Shown in pieces: positions 12,294-19,159 of a stretch of 64,000 nt of DNA (its first letter is position 1; the number at the start of each line of letters is the position of its first letter). The notes beneath the pieces were generated by a model, which was not told where the DNA came from, did no database searches, and was given only the letters and a program-made list of their open reading frames with translations. Origin of the DNA: Conchocele bisecta (lineage: Eukaryota; Mollusca; Bivalvia; Lucinida; Thyasiridae); contig JAQRGA010000042.1 in NCBI GenBank assembly GCA_029237695.1, forward strand, positions 310,001-374,000, given 5' to 3'. Made by a program: the position numbers and the translations under genes.

Positions 12294-12857
12294 ATGAAGT
12301 ATTGTATTGGTAAATATCTAAGAGAAATTAGAAAAAATCAAAAAATTACAATGAAAGAAGTTGCATTTAAAGTAGGAGTAACTGAAAGCCTAATTTCACA
12401 AATAGAAACAGATAAAGTTTCTCCAGGAGTAGATACACTACTAACAATTGCTGAAGTTTTGAATATTAATTTAGATTATTTATTTACCAAACTGAAAGAA
12501 AAGAAAGAACCTACTGTTATTTTAAAAAAAGAAAGAAAATGTATTATTGATGGTAATGTAAGGTATGAGTTACTATCAAAACTTGATAAGTTGAAAAATG
12601 ATAATTCTATTGAGGCATATTATCTTGAAATACATCCTGGTCAAATAACTAAAAATAAGCAGGATGGACATATAGGAAAAGAATTAGGCATTATTATTAG
12701 CGGAAAGGGTGAAATGTTAATTTCAGGTGAATGTTATATTTTACAGGCTGGGGACAGTATATCATTTAATTCAGATGCGACTCATATATTGAAAAATATT
12801 AGCAAATCAATTTTGAAAGCTTACTGGATTATTACTCCACCTAAAAGATTTTTTTAA
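12294..12857 (+). CDS. XRE-family transcriptional regulator with cupin domain
   Basis: Predicted DNA-binding regulator of 187 residues. Residues 7-60 form an XRE-type helix-turn-helix (L-R-E-I-R-K-N-Q-K-I-T-M-K-E-V-A, then V-T-E-S-L-I-S-Q-I-E, then L-L-T-I-A-E-V-L). A linker follows, and residues 105-180 are a small cupin barrel with G-K-E-L-G-I-I-I-S-G-K-G-E and L-Q-A-G-D-S-I-S-F. This architecture is common in regulators that sense a small metabolite. It ends 20 bases before leuC in the same direction, so it probably belongs to, and may control, the leuCD unit. The ligand is unknown. No strong ribosome binding site is seen before the ATG. Confidence 0.88.
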   Translation: MKYCIGKYLREIRKNQKITMKEVAFKVGVTESLISQIETDKVSPGVDTLLTIAEVLNINLDYLFTKLKEKKEPTVILKKERKCIIDGNVRYELLSKLDKLKNDNSIEAYYLEIHPGQITKNKQDGHIGKELGIIISGKGEMLISGECYILQAGDSISFNSDATHILKNISKSILKAYWIITPPKRFF

Positions 12858-12877
12858 ATTATGAAAGGAATTTTATT

Positions 12878-14167
12878 ATGGGAAAGACAATAGCTGAAAA
12901 AATATTTGATGAACATTTGGTAGATCAACCTTTTGAAGGTGTTAATGTATTAAAACTTGACAGGGTCTTGTGTCATGAAATAACTACTCCAATTGCAATT
13001 AATGATTTAGTTGCCCGGAATAAAGATAGAGTTTTTGATAAAAATAAAATAAAAGCCGTTATTGATCATGTAACTCCTGCCAAAGACTCAAAAACAGCAG
13101 AACAGGGAAAAACTCTTAGGAATTGGACAAAAAGACATGGTATAGAGTTTTTTGATATTGGTAAGAATGGGGTATGTCATGCGATATTTCCAGAGAAAGG
13201 ATTTATTAGACCGGGATATACAGTTATCATGGGTGATTCACATACATGTACACATGGTGCTTTTGGTGCTTTTGCTGCAGGAATAGGAACAAGTGATCTT
13301 GAAGTTGGAATTCTAAAAGGTGTCTGTGCTTTTAAAAGTCCAAAATCTATAAAATTCATCTTAAATGGTGTATTAAAAAATGGTGTTTATTCTAAAGATG
13401 TGATATTGCATATTATATCAAAAATTGGAGTAAATGGCGGAACAAATAAAATCATCGAGTTTACTGGTCCCATTATTGATAAAATGTCTATGGATGAAAG
13501 AATGACGATATGCAATATGGCTGTAGAGGCAGGTGCTACTTCAGGAATATGTAATCCAGATATGACTACGGTTGAATATTTATGGCATGCTATATCATCA
13601 GAATTTGGTTCCAAAGAGGAAGCATTTAAAAATTACAATAAATATAAATCTGATCCTGATGCTACTTATAAAGATATTTATAAAATAGACTTAAGTGATT
13701 TAGTACCTTTGAGTACTTTTGGATATAAACCAGATCAGGTTATGACTGTAAAAGAACTAGAAGGAAAAGTTGTAGATCAAGTTTATATTGGATCTTGTAC
13801 TAATGGCAGATTGAATGATTTGAGAGTTGCAGCTGAAGTTTTGAGAGGAAATAAAATTAGCGATAATATTCGTGGTATTTTATCTCCTGCAACACCAAAG
13901 ATTTATAATCAGGCAATGAAAGAAGGTATATTGGAAGTATTTGCAGATGCAGGTTTTTGTATAACTAATCCCACTTGCGGTGCCTGTTTAGGTATGAGTA
14001 ATGGCGTTTTAGCGGATGGTGAGATTTGTGCTTCAACGACTAATCGTAATTTTAATGGAAGAATGGGTAAGGGTGGCATGGTTCACTTGATGAGTCCTGC
14101 ATCTGCAGCAGCTACGGCAATTAAAGGCTCTATTACTAATTCCAATTTATTTAAAAATGAATATTAA
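12878..14167 (+). CDS. leuC: 3-isopropylmalate dehydratase large subunit (aconitase family)
   Basis: Catalytic subunit, 429 residues, of a 4Fe-4S hydro-lyase that with LeuD isomerises 2-isopropylmalate to 3-isopropylmalate in leucine synthesis. Visible motifs are G-D-S-H-T-C-T-H-G-A-F-G-A near residue 115 and the three cluster cysteines in G-S-C-T-N-G (about 307) and T-C-G-A-C-L-G (367 and 370). The length fits the shorter LeuC class of about 420 residues, which also contains homoaconitases and dimethylmalate dehydratases, so the exact substrate is not certain. A GAAAGGA ribosome binding site precedes the ATG. LeuD follows after 17 bases. No leuA or leuB occurs in the window. Confidence 0.9.
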   Translation: MGKTIAEKIFDEHLVDQPFEGVNVLKLDRVLCHEITTPIAINDLVARNKDRVFDKNKIKAVIDHVTPAKDSKTAEQGKTLRNWTKRHGIEFFDIGKNGVCHAIFPEKGFIRPGYTVIMGDSHTCTHGAFGAFAAGIGTSDLEVGILKGVCAFKSPKSIKFILNGVLKNGVYSKDVILHIISKIGVNGGTNKIIEFTGPIIDKMSMDERMTICNMAVEAGATSGICNPDMTTVEYLWHAISSEFGSKEEAFKNYNKYKSDPDATYKDIYKIDLSDLVPLSTFGYKPDQVMTVKELEGKVVDQVYIGSCTNGRLNDLRVAAEVLRGNKISDNIRGILSPATPKIYNQAMKEGILEVFADAGFCITNPTCGACLGMSNGVLADGEICASTTNRNFNGRMGKGGMVHLMSPASAAATAIKGSITNSNLFKNEY

Positions 14168-14184
14168 TTCTAAAGGGTAAATAA

Positions 14185-14709
14185 ATGAAAAATTTTAAAG
14201 GAAAAGTCCTTTTTTTAGATAGATCAGATATAAATACAGATGAAATAATTCCGGCAAAATATTTAACTGAATTGTCAAAAATAGCTCTAAAACCACATAT
14301 TCTTGAAGATTTAAAATTAGAATATTTTGACCCTATAAATGATATTTCTGGTAAAGGTGTGATAATATCGAGATCAAATTTTGGATGTGGATCTTCTAGG
14401 GAACATGCACCATGGGTTTTTGAAATAAATGATATCAATGTTGTTATTGCATCAGGCTTTGCAAGAATTTTTAGACAGAATTGTTATAATTGTGGAATGA
14501 TGGCTATTGATTTGCCGATTGATACTATTGATTTAATTTTTAAAAAATTTGATCAGACAGAAGCATACGTTACTGTAGATATTGATGAAGAAATAATAAG
14601 AATATCGAATGATAATAGTATTGAAAATATAAGCTTTCTAATGGATGATTTTGACAAAGCTCTTGTAAAATCAGGCGGTTGGGTAGACTATGCTGACTTA
14701 AAATATTAA
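14185..14709 (+). CDS. leuD: 3-isopropylmalate dehydratase small subunit
   Basis: Swivelling-domain partner of LeuC, 174 residues, which completes the active site. It shows D-I-N-T-D-E-I-I-P-A-K-Y-L-T-E-L near residues 15-30. The Y-L loop is the element that discriminates substrates in this family, and here it reads Y-L-T-E. It also shows N-F-G-C-G-S-S-R-E-H-A-P-W at 65-77. It is cotranscribed with leuC and, probably, the upstream XRE-cupin gene. Because the loop is not the textbook Y-L-R-T of isopropylmalate isomerases, related hydro-lyases such as dimethylmalate or methylmalate dehydratase remain possible. Confidence 0.88.
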   Translation: MKNFKGKVLFLDRSDINTDEIIPAKYLTELSKIALKPHILEDLKLEYFDPINDISGKGVIISRSNFGCGSSREHAPWVFEINDINVVIASGFARIFRQNCYNCGMMAIDLPIDTIDLIFKKFDQTEAYVTVDIDEEIIRISNDNSIENISFLMDDFDKALVKSGGWVDYADLKY

Positions 14710-14738
14710 TTTAAGGTTAGTATGTATTTTTAAAAATG

Positions 14739-14767
14739 GATACTGAAATCAAGTAGTATCTTTTTTT
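14739..14767 (+). terminator. Rho-independent terminator of leuCD
   Basis: GATACT at 14739-14744 pairs with AGTATC at 14755-14760 around a 10-base loop and is followed by seven T. It overlaps the last codons of the convergent DUF123 gene. Confidence 0.65.
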
Positions 14768-15210
14768 AATTTTAACAAAGTAGTATCGCCTGATATTACT
14801 TTGATAAAATTCTCATACTCCAGTCGTTCACTGAAAAAAATTAAATGAGTTTTACACTTGCAATCAGAAGATCCAAATTTAATTACTTCTTGATTATTTT
14901 TGGATAATAAGGTTAGTTGAGAAGCCCAGAGGCATTCTGAATTTTTATTTTGAACTATATACCATATTTCAAGTAGTTTCATTCTTGATCTTATATAGTC
15001 AATATGCCAGTGTTTTTTCTTATCTCTCTTAATATGTCTATTTAATCTACCTCTTAACCCTCCTGAACCTAATGCACTGCCGAGATAAAAATAATATCCT
15101 GCCTTAAAAGTACATATTCCAAGTTTACCAACCCTTATATTTTTATTCAATTTATTTTTGAGTAGTAGAGCATAAGTACCAGCTTTATTTTCAATGTTAT
15201 ATTTAGTCAT
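14749..15210 (-). CDS. DUF123 / Uri-type GIY-YIG-like protein
   Basis: 153-residue member of the DUF123 family, described as a GIY-YIG-related (Uri superfamily) domain and in some archaea fused to endonuclease III. Conserved blocks are G-T-Y-A-L-L-L near residue 11, G-Y-Y-F-Y-L-G-S-A-L-G-S-G-G-L at 38-52, R-L-N-R-H, H-W-H-I-D-Y near 67, and the C-terminal G-S-S-D-C-K-C-K-T-H-L. The active-site-like tyrosines and the D-C-x-C motif are all kept. A nuclease activity is presumed from fold only. It starts 17 bases downstream of the pseudouridine synthase gene, so the two are likely one transcript. Confidence 0.85.
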   Translation of the reverse strand: MTKYNIENKAGTYALLLKNKLNKNIRVGKLGICTFKAGYYFYLGSALGSGGLRGRLNRHIKRDKKKHWHIDYIRSRMKLLEIWYIVQNKNSECLWASQLTLLSKNNQEVIKFGSSDCKCKTHLIFFSERLEYENFIKVISGDTTLLKLKKDTT

Positions 15211-15227
15211 TATAAAAAAGTTTATAG

Positions 15228-16175
15228 TTAATAAAAAATATTTAATATATTATTAGGTATTTCTGCTATAATGTCTACTGTTTCTCTATCTTGATTAATA
15301 AATTTTATTTTTTTTGCATGTAAAGCCTGATGATTTATAATAAGTTTTTTTATATCTTTATCTGTCATTGTATTATTTATAAAATGCTCAAAGATAGTAT
15401 CATCCAGTCCATATATTTTGTCTCCAATAACTGGATATCCAATTGAACATAATGTAGCTCTTATTTGATGAAGACGACCTGTTTTTGGTATCACTTTAAC
15501 AAGAGATAGACTGTTTTTATATTTAATTAACTCAAAATATGTCTCGCAGGATTCAAAATTTTCTAATGACTTGGTACTGTTTATACTCTCTGAATGAATA
15601 AATTTTCTTTTTTTCCTTATTATGCTTTCACTATCAGCTGTTAAATAACCGGCAGAGGTAAGTTTGTCCGGAAAATTACCATGTACTGCAACTATATATT
15701 CTTTATAGACAGTTCTAGATGCAAAAAGGTTTGATAAAAATTTAGTGCTACTTAAATTCTTACCTAATAAGACAATACCTGAAGTTTCTCTATCAAGTCT
15801 GTTTATTAAATATAGTTTTTTCTTTAAATCATTCTGTAGTATTGAGGTTAATGTATTTTTAAAATATATTCCTGCAGGATGGCAGGGTAAATCAGGCGGT
15901 TTGCTAATGGCAAGAATATTTTTATCTTCAAAAATAATTTTATAATTTCTATTAACATCAGGCTCATCATATTCATCTATAATAAATTCAATTTTATCTC
16001 CTGTAAGTAAAATTTTAGATGCTTTAGATTTAAACTTATTAACTAATATTTCACCTTTTTTAATAATAGTCTGCCATTGATTTCTTGAGTGATAATTGAA
16101 ACGTAAACTTAACCATAAATCCAATCTGGTATTACTTGAGTTTGAATCAATTTCGGAGATTATTTTTCTCTGCAT
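15228..16175 (-). CDS. RluA-family pseudouridine synthase
   Basis: Converts specific uridines in rRNA or tRNA to pseudouridine. Of 315 residues, the N-terminal 75 resemble an S4 RNA-binding domain (L-D-L-W-L-S-L-R-F, K-G-E-I-L-V-N). The catalytic motif R-L-D-R-E-T-S-G is at 126-133 with Asp128. The residue just before it is Asn where the family usually has His. The closing motif P-K-T-G-R-L-H-Q-I-R is near residue 228. RluC, RluD or a tRNA-specific enzyme cannot be told apart from sequence alone. It is the first gene of a two-gene unit with the DUF123 protein. Confidence 0.9.
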   Translation of the reverse strand: MQRKIISEIDSNSSNTRLDLWLSLRFNYHSRNQWQTIIKKGEILVNKFKSKASKILLTGDKIEFIIDEYDEPDVNRNYKIIFEDKNILAISKPPDLPCHPAGIYFKNTLTSILQNDLKKKLYLINRLDRETSGIVLLGKNLSSTKFLSNLFASRTVYKEYIVAVHGNFPDKLTSAGYLTADSESIIRKKRKFIHSESINSTKSLENFESCETYFELIKYKNSLSLVKVIPKTGRLHQIRATLCSIGYPVIGDKIYGLDDTIFEHFINNTMTDKDIKKLIINHQALHAKKIKFINQDRETVDIIAEIPNNILNIFY

Positions 16176-16269
16176 AAATATATAATTTAATTTTTAAGGT
16201 GAAATTTAATAACTATTATAATACAGTCAATTGAAAAATTATAAAGTAATTATATTTTATATATAATTT

Positions 16270-16343
16270 GTGGGTGTAGCATAGTGGTAATGCTCCAGCT
16301 TCCCAAGCTGGCTAGGAGGGTTCGATTCCCTTCACCCACTCCA
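16270..16343 (+). tRNA. tRNA-Gly(CCC)
   Basis: A 74-nt cloverleaf. Acceptor GTGGGTG (16270-16276) pairs fully with CACCCAC (16333-16339). D-arm TAGCATAGTGGTAATGC. Anticodon stem CCAGC/GCTGG with loop TTCCCAA and anticodon CCC at 16302-16304. T-loop GGTTCGATTCC. Discriminator T and encoded CCA. Confidence 0.95.
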
Positions 16344-16619
16344 ACTTTTTTCTTTTATTTCCTATATTTGATATTACTTTGCAGTAGACTATTATTGAAT
16401 TCTTAGCTTCTCATATTCTTTACTCATATCTATTAATTTTGTGTATTGATTGCTTCAATATGATATAATAAATTGAAAAAAAGTATAGAAAAATATTCTA
16501 GTCTCAATGAATCTTATTTAAGATTAATAAAAAAATAAATTAATAGGAAATATAAGATTTTAGTTATACTATTTATATAAATCAATAAACTGAATTAAAA
16601 ATTATAAAGAGCTTTTATC

Positions 16620-16910
16620 ATGAAAATAAAGAAAGAACTACCTGAAGAAATAGAAGATTATTTTATTTTAAATATAAATCTTTTAAGTGTAGATTATTTT
16701 TTGAAAAATTATAAAATTTCAGAAAAAATTTTATTGAAAATCAGAAAATTTTTGTTTGGGAACTGGAAAAGAGTTGATTTAAAAAATTATTCAGATGAAT
16801 TTATTAATGATAATTTTGATCGAGAAGATTGGGCTAGAATAAAAAAATTTAAACGACCTTTTATGAAAAAAGAAGAAAAATTACGATTTCAAAATAGATT
16901 TAAAGGTTAA
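16620..16910 (+). CDS. Small hypothetical protein, unrecognised
   Basis: A 96-residue, highly charged, lysine-rich protein with no signal peptide or membrane segment. It starts M-K-I-K-K-E-L-P-E-E-I-E-D-Y and has a run of basic and aromatic residues (K-F-L-F-G-N-W-K-R-V-D-L) in the middle, then F-D-R-E-D-W-A-R-I-K-K-F-K-R. I do not recognise the family. Support for it being real: a clean ATG, an upstream AAAGAG at 16606-16611, an isolated position in the gap between tRNA-Gly and srkA, and an amino-acid mix that is not simply translated AT-rich noise (several W, R, D and E). A nucleic-acid-binding role is possible from charge alone. Confidence 0.5.
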   Translation: MKIKKELPEEIEDYFILNINLLSVDYFLKNYKISEKILLKIRKFLFGNWKRVDLKNYSDEFINDNFDREDWARIKKFKRPFMKKEEKLRFQNRFKG

Positions 16911-17131
16911 TTTTAATAGAATAATAGATAATTAATTATATAGTATTATTCTACGGAGAAATAATAACTATTGTATCTTGGATAAAAAATATTTAGTATA
17001 TTTAGTAGTTTCTATCATAATTTCATAGTGTAGAAGTAATAAGACAAATTCCTAGCTTAAGTAAAAATTAAGTTAGTTTTGGTAGAATCGGCTTAATACC
17101 AAGTGATAATTAAATATTTATAAATTTATTT

Positions 17132-18109
17132 TTAGTGATTCTTAATTATTTCAAGTTGTTTATGCAAATCATTTATCTCTTCCCGCCAGTATGATTCACT
17201 ACCCCAATTCGGAAAATTATGCTGAAATTTAAAATCTTTTTCCTGTTTTGCACACCACGATAAAAAATATATCATTCTCATTATTCTAAGTGGTTCAATA
17301 AGTTTTAATGAGCTGGTATCAAAATTTCTGAACTGCCTATATCCTTTAAGTAGAAGATTAATCTCTTTTTTACAATTAGCGGCACGATCAGGAAGTATAA
17401 GCCAAAGATCCTGCACAGGAGGGGCTGTCATCATATCATCAAAATCAATAAACATTATTCCTTCACCCGGTCTATGAAGAATATTACCCGTATGACAGTC
17501 CCCATGAGTTCTTATGAATTCTGTTTTATCAAATAGATGCGAAATTGTATCAATTATATCATCAGCCAGTTTATTAAATTCAGACATCTGTTTCGGTTGT
17601 ACAAAGCAATCTTCTTTTAAATAATCTATTTCCTGTTTTGTTGATAATAGAGGGTGATGTTTAATTCTTTCTTTTGCATCTGAAATTGCACCCACGTTAT
17701 GAAGTCTCCCCAACATTCCACCAATTCTTTTCCAGTCATCTTCTGAGCATATTTCAAAATTACGTCCAAACCTTTTTGGAAAGACTGTAAAATAAACACC
17801 GCTAACTTTTCCAATAGTACCGTCAGAATTTGATTTTATAGGAGCAATTACAGGAATTTCATCTTTTTCACATTCAAGAACAAAGTTATGCTCATCAATT
17901 AATGCCTGCCTGCTCCATCTGGCTGGACGGTAAAATTTAGCAACGAACCTTGTTCCGTCTGCAGCCTGAAGTTCATAAACTCTATTTATATAACTATTTA
18001 GAGGATAATAAAAACTGGTCATTTCTATACCGAGATAATTTTCTACTGCTCCGATAAACAAATCAGGTCCAAAATTTTCAAAACTGTTACTTATATCTAA
18101 ATTATCCAT
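17132..18109 (-). CDS. srkA: Stress response kinase A (YihE/SrkA-type Ser/Thr kinase)
   Basis: Aminoglycoside-phosphotransferase-like protein kinase of 325 residues. SrkA in E. coli counters stress-induced death pathways. The ATP-binding lysine lies in R-F-V-A-K-F-Y-R-P (Lys58). The catalytic loop H-G-D-C-H-T-G-N is at 202-209, the metal-binding D-F-D-D at 222-225, and the family-specific P-P-V-Q-D-L-W motif follows. Length matches the E. coli protein (about 328). It is monocistronic, with gaps on both sides, and convergent with the small gene at 16620. Confidence 0.93.
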   Translation of the reverse strand: MDNLDISNSFENFGPDLFIGAVENYLGIEMTSFYYPLNSYINRVYELQAADGTRFVAKFYRPARWSRQALIDEHNFVLECEKDEIPVIAPIKSNSDGTIGKVSGVYFTVFPKRFGRNFEICSEDDWKRIGGMLGRLHNVGAISDAKERIKHHPLLSTKQEIDYLKEDCFVQPKQMSEFNKLADDIIDTISHLFDKTEFIRTHGDCHTGNILHRPGEGIMFIDFDDMMTAPPVQDLWLILPDRAANCKKEINLLLKGYRQFRNFDTSSLKLIEPLRIMRMIYFLSWCAKQEKDFKFQHNFPNWGSESYWREEINDLHKQLEIIKNH

Positions 18110-18772
18110 AAATCACTTAACTGTTTTCATAATAATATGTATTTATTTAATTTAGCACATAAAATAAAATGAATAAAGCATGAATAATTTTTCAAAGCAG
18201 AAATAGGCTACTTTATTTAAAGAAATCACCTTAAGTAATGATCAGATGATAAAATTATACATCGAATTTTAAAAAAATTCTAATAGAGTAGATTAGGACT
18301 TTTTAGAATCTTTAGGGATTAATTTTTGAAGAAATTAAAAAAATAAGAAGGATAGATTAAGTTTTCATTTTAACCTAAAATTACTATAATTATATATAGA
18401 AAAGATTATTTAAATAATTTGGGAATAATATTTTATTAATCAAATTATAAATTTTTTTAAAAGTTTATAATATGTATTTATCAGAATATATGAAAATTTT
18501 AAAAGTGAAAGAAATATAAAGCTTCACTATTTTGCTGCATTATCTCTATTGATATTAGGCTTTGTCTTTTTAGTTTATCACTTTTCAGTGGTCTATTATA
18601 CCGGCTTTGCCTGTTTACGAAGAAACTAGGTTCTATCTTAAAATTAGCTGTTTAATAAAATTTTAACTAATCTGCTGAAGGCATTCTTGTTAATTGGCAT
18701 GATATTCATTACAATACAGTTAGTAATGTTTTGATTGTTAATCTTTAAAATCTAAATGATAAAGAGAGAGTT
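18110..18772. other. Gap upstream of the repeat array; possible membrane-protein remnant
   Basis: About 660 bases with no intact gene. On the plus strand, 18471-18629 is open and reads as a charged stretch followed by a hydrophobic segment (F-A-A-L-S-L-L-I-L-G-F-V-F-L-V-Y), but it has no start codon and ends in a stop. It may be the leftover of a membrane protein. The last 12 bases hold GAGAG at 18764-18768, a plausible ribosome binding site for the ATG at 18773. Confidence 0.35.
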
Positions 18773-18825
18773 ATGAATTTCAGACTTAAATTAGGCACTG
18801 ACCACCAGCCAACCCTAAAAGAAAA

Positions 18826-19159
18826 TCCGGCCGCTGTCCGGCCGCTGTCCGGCCGCTGTCCGGCCGCTGTCCGCCCGCTGTCCGGCCGCTGTCCGGCCGA
18901 CGTGGGCCGCGTCCGGCCGCTGTCCGGCCGCTGTCCGGCCGCTGTCCGGCCGCTGTCCGGCCGCTGTCCGGCCGCTGTCCGGCCGCTGTCCGGCCGCTGT
19001 CCGGCCGCTCCGGCCGCTGTCCGGCCGCTGTCCGGCCGCTGTCCGGCCGCTGTCCGCCGCTGTCCGGGCCGCTGTCCGGCCGCTCCCGGCCCGCTGGCCG
19101 GCCGCTGTCCGGCCGCTGTCCGGCCGCTGTCCGGCCGCTGTCCGGCCGCTGTCCGGCCG
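18826..19159 (+). repeat. GC-rich tandem array of an 11-bp unit (TCCGGCCGCTG)
   Basis: About 334 bases made almost entirely of the 11-mer TCCGGCCGCTG. By hand I count 21 exact copies plus about seven variants with 9, 10, 12 or 13 bp or substitutions, and one larger degenerate unit at 18892-18911. The array contains almost no A, in sharp contrast to the AT-rich surroundings. Because 11 is not a multiple of 3, it reads through all three frames, and it has no stop in any of the six. On the plus strand it encodes repeated R-P-L-S-G-R-C-P-A-A-V. It sits exactly between an ATG with a ribosome binding site (18773) and the body of the pseudopilin gene. Confidence 0.97.

Noticed and set aside
13177..14438. 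Antisense frames of 60-95 codons within leuC and leuD
   Set aside because: They mirror well-conserved genes on the other strand and have no start signals.
18826..19159. CRISPR array
   Set aside because: Units are directly adjacent with no spacers, and no cas genes are present anywhere in the window.
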